A DNA stretch of 64,000 bases from Amylostereum areolatum (GCA_012932865.1 SAXG01000055.1:186001-250000), one strand, 5' to 3'. Counted from the first letter of the stretch, positions 12,323 through 24,900 are shown. Notes: generated by a model not told the origin, from the letters alone. Made by a program: numbers and translations.

Positions 12323-14288
12323 TCATTCAAGAATCGGCGGCGGTGCACCGCTCCCTGCAATGATCTGCACGCCCTTGCTCGTCACGTCATCCACCGTCAA
12401 GAAGACCGTCGCCGGCCCAGGCGGGTACACGCGCCCGCTGGGCGGCATCGTGAACGTCAGAGACTCGCGATCCTGCGAGACTGTCGCGTCCATGAACACC
12501 AGCCGTGCGCTCGAGTGGAATGCGTGCGACGAGAAGCCGAGGTCCATCAACGAAACTTCCCAGCCGCGACCGTTCGTGAGTGCCGCTTCGACCGAAATGC
12601 GAACACGAGATGCTCACCTTGGACCTTGGACGCCTGCAGCGAGCTCGGGATCGTGATCGGCACCGTTACCTGCTCCCCAAACCCGACCTTGGCCGGCAGG
12701 CTCCCGAGCGTGGGCCGCTCGACAAACATGAATGGCGGGTCGAGCGTCTCGACCCTGAACTCGCTGGGGAATTTTATCCCGGGGCCGGGAAGCGTCGCAT
12801 TCCCGTTCGGATTGCTGCCTGCTATGAGGAAATTTCCCTGGGGCGTGAGCGTGACGCTCGAGTGGTACATTCGCGCGATGTCCGACGTCGGCATGCCCTC
12901 GTTGCTGATGCGCTGTCCGAGCGGGAGATCCGGCGTGTACAACGACGGCATCCCCACGGGGTGGTCCGCGTTCGAGTCCCCGATGGCATCGGATACCTGA
13001 GCGAGCGCGGCGAAGCCCGTGCGTCCGCCGTTCGTGATGAGCACTTGGCCGTTGGGGAGATGCACCATCTCCGGCATCGTGCGCGGCTCGAGCATGTGTT
13101 CGACCTCCCAGCCCTTCGCGATGCCCTCCTCCGTGAGCGTGATGCGGCTGCACTGCGTTGTTGCGGGGGTCTGAGAGGACAGGTTCGCGGGCGGGACGGT
13201 GTCGGTCTGGGTGCCGCCACAGATGAGCACTTCGGGAGTGTAGTCGGGCGGAGAGAGCGGGAGGAGGATGCCCGAGCCGTCGATCGGATTGGTGACGCGG
13301 ACGTTGTTCGGGATGTCGGGGAGGATGGTCTCGGTGTTGGCTTCGACGTCGTAAATGATGGACTGGTTGTTCGCGACGATGAAGACTCGCCCGTCGGGTA
13401 AGGCGAAGCCCCTGGAGAAAATCGTAAGTATATTGGCTGATACTAATGAAGATAGACAAAAACGCCGTACCTGGGGAACAAGTTTGAAGGCAAACTCCTC
13501 TCTAAGAAAGCCGACGGCCGCACGACACCGTTGTCTTTCGGTGGGAAGAATTCAAATGTATTCTCTGGGTCGATGTTGTAAAATGCCGCCTCCTCATGAG
13601 TGCCTGTGCTTTGGGGATTAACGCGGTCAACTGTTACCTGCGAATGCGTACGTACCGCCAATGATCATAAGACTACCGTCGAAAATACGGACGGAAGACG
13701 GGTACCAGCGCGGGGAAGCGAGTGTGAGTGTCTTCGGGTCCTCGAAGAGTGTACAACCGTCGCCGGAAGGAGAATCACAGGGCTCGAAGATGCGAATGGC
13801 GTTGTTTCCAGGCAATATTCCTGGATTTCCTGGGAATCCCTTCTCGTCACCACCGATGCTGACCTATATACCGCGCAAAGAGACACAGTGAGCTACATCG
13901 CTTACAGCGAACTACACATTTCGCCGCCATACCATGCTCCCATTACTGATCAGGGCACCAGTAGCGCAAAACGAGTTGGTCAGCACGTCGATAGCTTTGA
14001 CAGTGCTCGTCTCTAGATCCCAGAGAGCACCCCAGGCGGAGTGGTTGTTGATCTGCAATGGGTCGTTGCTGGCACCTGTTCATGCTGATGTTAGTCGATG
14101 CGACCCACCAAATGAAGAAGAAACTGTGACCTACGGTCGAACATAAGGACGAGCGACGGGGACACGACGATCGCCTCCAACGCGACGATTCCGGAGCGGG
14201 TTTGTTTTAGGTCGAAACGCCATTGTGGCGCGGTAGGCGCGGCGAGAACGAGAGCAGGGACCACAGAGAGGAGAATTCGCGACCACAT
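12323..14288 (-). CDS. Glyoxal-oxidase-like copper radical oxidase (AA5_1)
   Basis: Copper radical oxidases oxidise aldehydes or alcohols to acids or aldehydes with release of H2O2, which feeds peroxidases in wood decay. The ATG at 14288 starts a secretory signal peptide ([16 protein letters not shown]). All expected ligands and cofactor residues are visible: the Cys of the Tyr-Cys radical in NSFCATG (codon 13968-13966), the radical Tyr in PRWYPSS (13704-13702), axial Tyr and His in ARMYHSS (Y at 12867, H at 12864) and the C-terminal His in HAFHSSAR (12517). Repeated GG-containing blades ([26 protein letters not shown]) indicate a kelch-type seven-blade propeller, followed by a C-terminal Ig-like domain ending in a hydrophobic GVQIIAGSG stretch. 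About nine exons. No WSC or carbohydrate-binding module precedes the propeller. The substrate (glyoxal, methylglyoxal or other) cannot be read from sequence. Confidence 0.9.
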
Positions 14289-15661
14289 CGTGAGTATTTT
14301 TTTGCGGGCGAAAGCTGAGACTCCACCGACGTACCCTCATCGTTCAAATACACGTTCTGTGAGAGAAAAACAGCACGGACGTTTGAGGTTCTGTGGGATG
14401 CCGGCCACATAAAATGCCCTTTTTCGACATCCTTGGCCTGGGTATGAGTTCGAGGTGGGTATCAAAGAGGGGTACAAGGTGTACTGAGCCCTGTCAGTTG
14501 ACGTTTCTGTGGGAGATTCACGGCGTTAGTTCACGTACAAGTGAGGCAATTACATGTGACTACAGAGCGGAGAAAGGTATGCGTACTCACGGGTATCTTC
14601 TATCTATCTTCCATATTCGACAACTTGGAACTTCAGTAGACTCGGAGTTCAAGGCAGAGAGTTTCCAAGCTATAGAAGGCGGAATACCGATAGCTATGCG
14701 CCCTTTAGACTCGACCCGGTTCCCAAGGGCGGGATAATGGTGCTCCACTGGGGTTGGAAACAAGATCTCTACCGACATATCGGGTCACGGAAGATCCTGA
14801 AGTAGCTGGTATAGATTGTAAGACGCGCTGATTCATCCATACGTAGGGGGCGTGGGCAGAGTGAAAGCAATGAGGGTGACCGTGACGGCGACTCGCGCCG
14901 AGCGTAAGAAATTGCCAAGAAAAAACAGGACCCACGCGCCGCAGGAAACGTGACTGGGCTGTACCGCACACGTGACTTACCATTCGGTCGCACGCGACAA
15001 CATAAGAACTCGAGGTTCAGGATATCTCTCTTACTCATCAGCGTCCACATAAGTGGATAACGCGTCAGATGTACCTAATAGCACCTCTCCTTCACTGCGC
15101 GACGACATGGCTGACCCACACGAAGAACACTGACTTTATCGCGCCCGGCCGGTCGAATGTCCAAGTTCCAACGGAGGGTGCGCTGTATGGCTCACACTTC
15201 CTGTCTCCCTCTAAAATTTGTTTGCGACTTCTCGCCGTCAAGGAAGCTACTGAAAGGGCCCAACACAAGCAGATCCAATCAGCCAACCCGAGCGTGCCCA
15301 ACACCCCGCATGTTCCACGTTCCGACGCCGATTATGGGGGCTGCAACATGCATGCTTGCGTCGACTGACAGAACTAGAGCAGTAAGATCCGCGCTACCAG
15401 TTGGTCATAGGCTGTGCACAACATGTCCGGTAGTCACTGGGCCAGCCTCGTGAATACAGAACGTACGTATCGACAGCTTTTGTCTATTTTGTTGGTGGCG
15501 TACATAAATGGGAGCCCAAGCTCCTGCCGATGCCATGTGTTACGCTCTGCAGCGATAGCCTTAGCTTCTTTGGGGTACGGATTGGATAGATCAAAAGCAT
15601 CGTGAGCTTGATATCAACTAAGTAAAGCTCAAGCGTCGCAATTCGGAGTCAGACGTCCCCT
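14289..15661. other. Intergenic, nothing identified
   Basis: About 1.4 kb upstream of the copper radical oxidase and downstream of ATG12 copy A. No ORF with coding features, no RNA gene and no clear repeat. The 300 bp next to 14288 should contain the oxidase promoter. Confidence 0.4.
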
Positions 15662-16413
15662 TCAGCCCCATGCCGCTGTCGTACTGCACACACGGTCAGG
15701 ACCATCGCCCGGGTCAGCACACGCGAAGATAAGAAACGAACGCGCAAGCGGGTATTCACCTGTAGTTTACGATCAGCTGCTCTTCCACCGCGAAGGCCTG
15801 GATACGGACGGGCATGTCGTCAGTCAAAAGAGCTCTAGCTCACAGCCTCGTCCGCGGCGCGGAAGCGTGAACCGCGGCACCTGCCTTGTACAAGTTCGCC
15901 ACCGTGTCGTCTGGCGCGGGCGAGAAGGCAAAGTTGATGTACGTGTGCTAAGTATGCAGGTCCGTCAGCTGCCGCCAGAGTCACACGGAAAGAAGGAGAA
16001 GAGGAGGAGGGGGACGCCTGACCAGGGGCTCGTCCGCTTTCCACCGCAGCTCTTTCCGCAGAAAGACGATGACGGCCTGGAACCGGTTCGACGTCGTGAT
16101 CTTGAACAGGTTTTCCTTCATGATGGGCGCGTTCCCGATGGCCTTGAAGCGCACGCGGACTGTGTCACCGGTGCGCGCGCGATCGAGGGCGAGAATGGAC
16201 GGGAGGAGACGACGTCAGTTCGTGATGCTGGGACGGAAACCGAGGGTAGCGTGACCGTCGACGAGCACCTTTTGTGGTGTCCTTGTGTTTGGTGTAGGTT
16301 TCGAGCGCCCGCATTCCGTCCTCCAGCTCCGAGTCGAGGCCCTCCGTCCCTAGGATCGATGCGAGGGTGGGCCGGCTTCGCGGACGCGCGGTGGCGAGGG
16401 AGGTACTGGCCAT
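15662..16413 (-). CDS. ATG12: ATG12 ubiquitin-like autophagy protein, copy A (divergent)
   Basis: ATG12 is a ubiquitin-like modifier that ATG7 and ATG10 attach through its C-terminal glycine to a lysine of ATG5; ATG12-ATG5 with ATG16 then lipidates ATG8. Five exons: 16413-16269, 16159-16023, 15947-15885, 15797-15760 and 15683-15662 (134 residues). The ubiquitin-fold core is clear: RFKAIGNAPIMKENLFKIT, SNRFQAVIVFLRKEL, NFAFSPAPDDTVANLYK and the end NYSTTAAWG with terminal Gly before the TGA. Intron 3 must start with GC (AAG|GCAGGT) and end with AG to stay in frame; the nearest GT donor would shift the frame and lose the terminal Gly. The core is roughly 80% identical to copy B at 36394-37021 but departs from consensus at several sites (Lys-Glu-Asn, Arg-Trp, His-Thr where copy B has Lys-Gln-Asn, Gly-Trp, Phe-Thr). 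It may be functional or becoming a pseudogene. Confidence 0.9.
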
Positions 16414-16752
16414 TGTATCGGGAGTGCACCCTTGACGTGGTTCGTGGTCGTGGTCGTGGTTGGAAGCAGAACGGCGTGGGTGGGTCCGGTGTCAGGCCGT
16501 GCGAAAATGAAGTGCAGGCGGCGGCTTTGGGCTGAGTCGGGGGCGATTGAGTGCACGCCGTGACTGGACTTGCGGCGTCTCGCGGTGAGGGAAAACCAGA
16601 TATATAGATCGGCTTCGATATGAAGAGGTTACGTGGGTGTGAGTGCATACATGACGTCTACTGTCCCGACCAGGATGAAGGCGCGGAAAGGCGATTCAGC
16701 AGGCGTACGGCGGACAGAAACGAACAGGGGGGGGAGAGGTTCGAGTTCAAGC

Positions 16753-17902
16753 TTAGGCCTTCTTGACCATCATGAGCGCCATCGGCCATTCGACGTCGAT
16801 GAACTCGGGATCGCCGTGGTCTTCCTGTGCCGTTTTCTCCTTGAGCGTGCGCCAAAAGCGGAACGCAATGTCCCCGTCGGGGTTCTGAGCGTCGTCCGGG
16901 TACCGCTCGAGGTAGGTGTGCAGGGAACTGAAGGTGCGGAAGTACGCCAGGAGATCGTCCCACGTCATGCGCTTGCGCAGGATCACGGGGCGCGGGTCGG
17001 GGAGGGAGGGATAGTGGGGGCCTGCGTGCCGACGGGCAGAAATCAGCCCCGACGACAGCGAGAGAACGGATGCTTCGGCTGGACTACTGGCCTGTGAAGA
17101 AGACGTGCTCCCATTGCGTGAACTCGTCAGGGAGGACGTCCGTCGCCTTGGGCACGTCCGCGAAATGCCTTTCCAAGATGGAACGCCCGGGCTGCTGCCA
17201 ATGGGGGCCGAGCGACCGCGCCGGATCGGTGCCGTTGGCGTAGTCGGAGATGAGAGGCGTCAGGTTGGGGAAGCGGCTGAGGCGGAACTCGGAGTATCCC
17301 TGGAAAACGACGGTCTGTTCTTTGGCACGAGAGCGGACGGAGGGAGACACGCACCCAGAACGCCGCCGTGCCGTCCTTGCGGAGGACGCGGGCGAATTCC
17401 GGCCAGGCTTTGTCCCAGTTGAACCAGTGGGCGGCTTGGGCTACGGGCGATGTGAGCTAGACTTGTCACGGCGAGGAGGGGGAGAGGGAACGTACCGGCC
17501 ACGATCAGATCCACCGAGCCGTCCTCGAGGAAGGGCAGCTCTTCCGCGGAGGATTGCACGAACTGCACCTGGTTCGCCCCGCTGATGTCGGTCTGCGCGA
17601 GCGCGGCGCGCGCCTTCTCGATCATGCTCGCGCTAGGGTCGACGCCGACGACGCGCTTGAACGTGGTCAGTTCCTTCGTCGCCTGGCCTGTGCGGTATCG
17701 AGCCGTCGGCCACATGATTAGGGAGAGAGTCGGTAAGGGGCTACGCACCGGTGCCGCACCCCAAGTCGACGGCGGTGTCCCATTTGGCTCCGCGTGTCTT
17801 CTCGTGGTACTGGAAGACGAAGTCGTACAGTTGGCGGGGGTAGGTGGGGCGTGCGGCGGCGTAGCGGGCGGTGTTGAAGGTTGCTTTGCCGAATGTCGCC
17901 AT
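16753..17902 (-). CDS. Class I SAM-dependent methyltransferase, Tmt1-like
   Basis: The product resembles yeast trans-aconitate 3-methyltransferase (Tmt1) and related small-molecule carboxyl methyltransferases. The start ATG at 17902 gives MATFGKATFNTARYAAARPTYP, the usual opening of this group. The SAM-binding motif I is VDLGCGTGAATKEL, with motif II GVDPSASMIEKAR, then SSAEELPFLEDGSVDLIVA and AAHWFNWDKAWPEFARVLR. The C-terminal half has GYSEFRLSRFP, LGPHWQQPGRSILE and a final WPMALMMVKKA before the TAA at 16753-16755. Four short introns break the gene (near 17740, 17480, 17360 and 17000-17080). It sits between ATG12 copy A and bestrophin copy A on the same strand, and has no counterpart between the second copies. 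The true substrate is unknown. Confidence 0.82.
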
Positions 17903-18611
17903 GATTTCGGATGATTTCTCGACGGGGTTGGCGTGGGTGTAGGTGGCTGGAGAAGGAGCTCGCTGACGGATGCGACGAAGGTAGGTGAGATACTCGACGT
18001 CCAACGTCACCAGCTCTTCCGATGGCGATTCATCTCACCGTCGGGAGCACGTGCTATGATTGAACATAAGTCTAGCTATCGCGCTCGAGTTCAGAAGATC
18101 CTTCAGAAATAGACAACGCATCAGTGCTGCATTCTTGGCGCGGAAGGATGTGTGTGTCAGAGACTCGGAAGACAGGATGTTGGTGGGTTTGGAGTTTCGA
18201 ACCGGATTATTCTACCTATCCCACGGTTATCTGGGACACATTGTTCCGACAGCGGCTACTATAAGCAAAGAGTGTAATTGCAGGCTATGCGACGAGAAGA
18301 TATGCAACGGAAATATGGGACACGACAGCGTAAGTGCGGCTGCGTGTATGCAGATAAGTAGATAGATGTGATGACAAACAGGAGCGATATGTATGCGACA
18401 GAACAACCCAGAAACTCGACAGTGGCACCCAGTACCACACCCTTCACATTACAGTCCTGAGACCTTCTAATAAGCATTGTCCGAAACACCCGCGAGAGCT
18501 GAAGATTCGCGTATAACAGATCGTGAAAACACACCGACAAAGCCGTGAAAGACAGCGGCCGTCTCGAGGGCAGGGCATCGGAACCTCGCCGCCGAAAAAA
18601 AAAAGCAACGA
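17903..18611. other. Intergenic, nothing identified
   Basis: About 700 bp between the methyltransferase start and the bestrophin copy A stop. Relatively A/T-rich compared with its neighbours. No coding feature seen; it should hold the methyltransferase promoter. Confidence 0.4.
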
Positions 18612-21116
18612 TCAGTTGACGGAAAGCTCGGCGAGCATGCTGTCCTTCCCGCGCCGGACCCACTCCTCGGGCGTCAGCCGCTCGGCGGTGTCTCTGTGCG
18701 AGCTGAAGAGCGAGTCGTTGAAGATGGAGAAGGCCCAGTCCGCCGGGTTCGGTGCGGGCGTGGCGGTGATCGCGCGGAGCTCGTCGCCTGAGGGAGGAGG
18801 TGAGGAAGAAAGCGGACGGGAGGGGGAAGCGAACGTACGGATGATGTTGTGTGTAAAGTGGTCCATGTTCTGTGAGAGGACGGGGTGATGAGCGCGGATG
18901 CCTACGAACAGAGATGGAAGAGACTGACGAGATCGTTCTTGTCGTAGCCTTGGATGCGAGGAGAGGGTCAGATACCTGGCACTGATGATACATCTGTTGA
19001 GCACGCACCAAAGGGATCTGGAAAGGACAGAGTCAGTTCGGAGCACGATCACGATCGGACGGGCGACTCACTCTCGATCTCTTCGCCGGCAACGAGGAAG
19101 CCGAAGAAGATGAAGCTCTGGAAAAGCGGTTGGAAAGGCTGGGACGCAAGTGCAGTGAAACGGGGTACGAACGGCGATGGTTGTTCCGGGGATGGTGAGC
19201 CATCTGAGACTCAGCCACAGCTGGAACGGCTGCGAGCGACGACCCCTCCCGTAAGCCCGTGATCGCGCGCCGTCGACAAGAAGAGGGACGCACCAGCACG
19301 AAGCAGTACACGAGCGTCACAGCCCACAGATGGATTGAATACCTGCCCGGACCCATCAGGAACAGATGACGACGACATGTCCATCATGCTACGCACGAGA
19401 AGGGGATGGGCGTGGTCAGGATGCGCTCCAAGCCGGTCAGCGCGTCGACGAGCTGGGAGATGGTGTTGATGAGCGTGGCTGGGTCGCGATCAGGATGAGG
19501 CATGCCGCGGTCAGGAACAGGGAGGACGGACTGGTGGTGGGGGGGTCGATGGCCTTGCGCGCCTGCAGGGCGGCGACGTACGAGCTCTGAGGCCAACCGG
19601 GTCAGCCATGCATCGCTCCGCGAACGCGAACAAAAACCCCCGCGCGCGGCGCCGGCGAACGCACCAAATACAGCGATATCTCGTGCGGCAAGTTGTGCGT
19701 GACGGCGCGGCTCCGCAGCTTCGCCCGGAGCCGGGCGCCCTTCTTGCCCTTGACGTCCTTGCCCTTCTTGGTGAGGAAGTGCACGAGGAGCGAGAACGGG
19801 AAGACGTCGAAGTACGAGAACTGGGGCGGGTTGCGCGCGGGCAGGAGGTAGTCCTCGACGTTCCCGATCGAGTCCATCGCGCTCCGGGCCTGCATGCTCT
19901 TCCGGGTGCTCGAGGGCTGGTACTCCTCCTGCTCGCGCCGCTCGCGCGTCGGCGGGAGCGAGTTGAGGAACTGGAGCTTTTCGGACGCGGCGGCGGGGCC
20001 GCTGGCGGTGGCGGGGAGCGGCAGGTGGGGCGCGGAGGCGGCGGCGGAGCCGAGGACGGGGCTGAGCTGCGCGCCGCGACCGCCGTCGGTGGAGCGCGTG
20101 GGCCGATGGCGGGAGATGGAGCCGTGGCCGGTGCTTCGGGACGTGCGGCGGTCCATGGAGGGCGCGCGGACGCGCTGCGCGGTGACGGAGGTGGGGGAGA
20201 GGGGTGGGGAGCTGGGGGCCTCGGTGTGGTGGAAGTCGGTGACGGAGGGCAGGCCGGCGGGGAGGGCGTAGGCGGGGAGGAACTTGACGAGGTGGTAGAG
20301 GTCGACGTAGTAGATGCCTTCCTCGCCGCGGAGGTAGTGCTTGACGGCGACGGCGAAGGCCTCGACGAGGTTGACGACGGTTTTCTTCTCGACGAGGACG
20401 CGGGCTTTGACTTCCTCGGTCGACATGCCTTCCTTGCCCATAGGCATAGTTTCTGTAGGGGGGGTGGGGGGGTTAGCATCGTCTCCAACGCAGACGAGGA
20501 CAGGAATCGTAAAATCGATATTAAAGGTACCGTGTGCCACACGTGGGAGAAGACTGGCACGTCGAGGCTTGGTCGAGGCGCACGGTTGTCGAGAAATAAA
20601 GCGATGGGATGAGGAGAAGCCTCGAGGGCTGTGACGAGATGGAGAGAAGAAGGGGTGTATAATGAAAGAAGGGAACCGAGGCGGAACCCACCTGGAACAT
20701 GGATCCAGATCAAGCGCACGAACGTCCTGCTCGCGAGGATGATCTGCGACCAATACCTCCTCCCCTCGTTGTACCGCTCGAAACTGGACGTGGTCCTGTA
20801 CGAAATGACGAAACCGAGGACGGTACCCAAACTGCGGGGCGTCTACGTCAGCCACCTCTCACCAATCGGGAAGAGGGGGGGCGTACACGGTGAGCAAAGT
20901 GGGCGAGATACCGAGATTGAAGGTCGTGGCGCTGATGACGGACACGGCGGTCGACCAGGCAGCAAAGAAGATGAGGATGTGCCAGCAGCGGAAAAGCGCC
21001 GTGGCTAGGACTGCATTGATGAAGGTCGGCCAGAATCTGCCAGGGCGGGCGAAGGGGTCGGGCGAGCCGATGCCTGCGAGGTGGACCTCCTTGTCGTCGC
21101 GGGAGTCGTCTTGCAT
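18612..21116 (-). CDS. Bestrophin-family chloride-channel-like membrane protein, copy A
   Basis: Bestrophins (RFP-TM family) are pentameric anion channels. Exon 1 (20887-21116) begins MQDDSRDDKEVHLAG and carries a membrane segment (FRCWHILIFFAAWSTAVSVI); it joins in frame, through an intron with donor GTACGC, to LGTVLGFVISYRTTSSFERY and NEGRRYWSQI, the bestrophin signature of an aromatic/Arg motif after TM1. A later exon gives KHYLRGEEGIYYVDLYHLVKFLP, a Ser/Pro-rich insert of about 150 residues, NLPHEISLYL, then SYVAALQARKAID, LINTISQLVDALTGLERIL (the conserved Asp-rich pore helix), a Pro-Phe-Gln-Leu-Trp segment, GFLVAGEEIENPFG and DELRAI. It ends LAELSVN at 18612. About eight exons. Its paralogue at 37626-39976 keeps the same order but has a shorter insert. 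Plasma or vacuolar membrane placement is inferred only. Confidence 0.85.
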
Positions 21117-21972
21117 GGCGGCCAAAGGAAAGGGGAGGGAAGAAGAAATAGGAGGCGTGAGTTCGCCGTGAGGGTTTTTAACGAGGAGGAGACCCGCCGG
21201 CGGGAGGACATATGTACTGCGAGGGGCCTGATTTTTCCGTCAGCGTGGGCCTGGCCTGAGCGCTTCCGCCTGATCAACTGGTCGTTGCCCTCGCGCCCCG
21301 GAGAAGATTTGACTTGGCATCGGGGCAGCTGGCAACGGGGTGTTCAACAGATCCCACAAAGAAACGTGTTGTGGGTAGGGCTCATAGCATTGTACATCTC
21401 CGGTACGGTGTCACAAGTTCGTACATACCATGTACTGACAACTGACAAGCCATATAAGTAACAACCAGGACGTTGAGATGCTCCGATGCAACTTTGCACG
21501 AGGGATAAATTTGCAAACCCCACAGTGGGGTTAAGGTCACCGTGGCGTGACTAGCGAGGTTTTCAGGTGGTTGGTCGAAGTCAAGGTCAACGGTACTTTC
21601 CCTTGATCTTTGAATCACATTCTGCCCGCGAAAGACGACGTTACATAAGATTTCGAGAAGCGAATGAAGGAAATAAAGCGAGTCGGATGAGGAGTGAGTT
21701 TGTCCAGGTTTGTCCAAGTGGGCGAGTTAGGGTCACGTGATTCCACCTTGCTCGCCAGACCAGCCGCCAGCGCGCACTTTACAGTTCACTCTTGCTAAGT
21801 ACCGCCTGCACCCCGCTACCAGACTTCAAACTTCAGCTTCAGTAATTCATTCCCTGGATACAGAATAACATCTCCCATAATTCTGGTATCTAGGACCGGA
21901 AGGCTGCCACGTCGCCCCACCGTGACAAGTTGGTCACCACGTGTGTGACTCGATTAGGAACCCACCATCCGG
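21117..21972. promoter_or_regulatory. Divergent promoter region with a TCACGTGA E-box
   Basis: 856 bp between divergent bestrophin A and glycyl-tRNA synthetase starts. At 21733-21740 lies the palindrome TCACGTGA, preceded by GG, which fits the RTCACRTG site bound by Cbf1-type basic helix-loop-helix factors in fungi. A second CACGTG core lies near 21938. Whether either is used is not shown by sequence alone. Confidence 0.35.
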
Positions 21973-24900
21973 ATGAGTCCTCGTCCTCGTCTTTCTCTCA
22001 AACCTTTCCCCCACACCGCCATCCGCCGTCCGCTCCTCTTCAGATTCAAATCCGACATGGCCAACCTCCCCGTCAACAAGACCGCGCACGCGTTCAACAA
22101 GGTCCAGTTCGAGGCCCTCCTCAATCGGAGGTTTTTCTACGCCCCGGCGTTTGAGATCTACGGCGGTGCGTCGCGCGTTTTTCTTATCCCCCTCCGCGAT
22201 CATCTCCGCGCGATGCGCGATGCGCGATGAACGTGCTTCCTGTGCGAGCGCGATTCTGGACGAACACGATGAGTACGTGGCCGAGAGCGAAGACGAGCTG
22301 GCACGAGAGATGGACGAGGATCCGGGTGGCGAAGCTGGCGAGCGCGACGGCGACGGCGGAGACGAGGGCAACTTGCTGTTCTGAGGTCTGTCTTTTCGAA
22401 CGCGGTCTGATCGATCTTGCCCAGGCGTCGCCGGCCTGTACGACTACGGCCCCCCCGGCTCCTCCCTCCAAGCCAACATCATCGCCGAATGGCGCAAGCA
22501 CTTCATCGTCGAGGAGCACATGCTCGAGATCGACTCCACCATCATGACCCCCGCCCCCGTCTTCGAGACCTCGGGCCACGTCGCCCGCTTCGCCGACTGG
22601 ATGGTCAAGGACGCCCTCTCCGGCGACGTCCTCCGCGCCGACCACCTCGTCAAGAGCGTGCTCGAGGCCCGCCTCGCCGGCGACAAGGAGGCCCGCGGCA
22701 TCGCCGCCCTCCCGCCCAAGGAGGACGACAAGAAGCGCAAGAAGAAAAACGTCAAGGCCGCCGCCGTGCAGCTCCCCGACGCCCTCCTGGCCGAGTACGA
22801 GGCCGTCCTCGCCAAGGTGCGTTTTCCCCCTCTCCCTCGCCCCCTGCGCGAGGCTCACGGCCCTCCCCAGCTCGACAACTACTCCGGCCCAGAGCTGGGC
22901 GAGCTCTGCCGCAAATACGCCATCCGCAACCCCGACACCGACAACGACGTGAGCGAGCCCCAGCAGTTCAACCTCATGTTCGCCAGCAGCATCGGCCCCA
23001 CCGGCCAACACCCAGGGTGCGCCCGCCCGCCCTTCCCTTCCCTTCCCTCTCGACCCGCACCTGACCGCCCCTCCCCTCCACAGCTACCTGCGCCCGGAAA
23101 CCGCGCAGGGCCACTTCCTCAACTTTTCCCGCCTGCTCGAGTTCAACAACGGCCGGATCCCGTTCGCGTCCGCCCAGATCGGCCGCGCCTTTCGCAACGA
23201 GATCTCCCCGCGCGCGGGCCTGCTCCGCGTGCGCGAGTTCACGATGGCCGAGATCGAGCACTACGTCGACCCGGAGGACAAGCGCCACCCGCGCTTCCGC
23301 GAGGTGCGCGCGCTCGAGCTCGCCCTGCTCGACCGCGACGTGCAGGCGGGCGGGAGCACGCGCGTGCGCCGGATGGCGGTCGGGGACGCGGTCGACGCGG
23401 GCGTGATCGCGAACGAGACGCTCGGGTACTTCCTGGTGCGGATCGCGCAGTTCCTGCTCAAGATCGGGGTCGACCCCGCCCGCCTCCGCTTCCGGCAGCA
23501 CATGGCGAACGAGATGGCGCACTACGCGGCCGACTGCTGGGACGCGGAGATCGAGAACTCGTACGGGTGGACGGAGTGCGTCGGCTGCGCGGACCGCGCC
23601 GCGTACGACCTCGGCGTGCACGCGGCCAAGACCGGCCACCCGCTCGTGGTCCGGCAGGCGCTGAAGGAGCCCGTGGTGCGCGAGCGGCTCGTCGCCGAGT
23701 TCAACAAGAAGGTGGTGGGCAAGACGTTCGGGCGGGACGCGGGCGCGCTGCAGGCGGTGGTGGCGGGGTACGACGAGGCGGCGCTGGAGAAGGTCCAGGG
23801 CGAGCTCAGGCAGGGGTACGTCTCGTCCAACATATGCTTTCGCAACGCGCGAGGGAGGCTGACCGTTGGGGCTGCGTCGTGTGGACAGGACGGCGAGCGT
23901 CGCGCTTCCGGACGGACGGGCGCTCACGCTCACGCCGGAGATGGTGGTCATCGAGCGCAAGACGTTCAAGCAATCGGGTGCGTGCACCTTCTCTCTCTCT
24001 CACTCTCACTCTCTGTCCGGTGCAGAGGGGCCGGGATGAATGAAGCTTATGCGCGTCACAGTGCGGGAGTACACCCCGAACGTCATCGAGCCTTCGTTCG
24101 GCCTCGGCCGCATCCTGTACGTCCTGCTCGAGCACAACTTCTGGGCGCGTGAGCAGGACGTCGAGCGTGGGGTGAGTGCATGCATTTCGTTCGCGCGCGT
24201 GCGGTGAGGCATGCGCGGTCAGCTGACGGGTTCCGGTGCTTGGGGTGTGGACGCGGTCTAGGTGCTCTCGCTGCCGCCCGTGGTCGCGCCGACGAAGGTG
24301 CTGATCGTGCCGCTGAGCGCGAAGGAGGAGTTCGATCCGCTCATCCAGGAAGTCTGTGCGTCATTCCCCCTCTCCTCCCCTGCATGCATGTTCGCCTCTG
24401 CTGACGGCATGGCATGGCGTGGCAGCGTCGAAGCTCCGGCGCGCGGGCGTGTTCTCGCGCGTGGACGACTCGAACACGTCGATCGGGAAACGGTACGCGC
24501 GCAACGACGAGCTGGGCACGCCGTTCGGGCTCACGCTCGACTTTGCCTGTGCGTCATTCCCCGTTCCTTGCCCCCCCTCTCTCTTCGATTCGACCGGACT
24601 TCGGCTGACGTCTGACCTTTCCCCCCGCGGGGCTTCGCTTTCGTTTTCGCTTTCGCTTCCGGTGGGCGTTCTTTGTCTTCTCCCTTCTACAGCCGTGCAG
24701 AATCGGACGATGACGCTCAGGTGCGTGCGCGTGATCCGCCTCTTTCCCTCCCCCCCTTCCCCCCCCTCTCTTCTCTTCTTTCGATCGTGCTCGCGCGGCG
24801 TCCGTTTGGGGTCCGTATTGCGACGTCGCCGTCGGTTTAGCGTGCGCCGTGTTCCGCGGGGCTGGGTCGTTGGGTCGTTCGGGCTTGGGACGTTGACGTC

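Noticed and set aside
19608..20612. 334-codon open frame antisense to bestrophin copy A
   Set aside because: It is the reverse of a GC-rich exon whose sense product is clearly recognisable; composition is Gly/Glu/Val-rich as expected for an antisense shadow.
22184..23011. 275-codon minus-strand frame inside the glycyl-tRNA synthetase gene
   Set aside because: Antisense shadow of synthetase exons 2 and 3 and intron 1.
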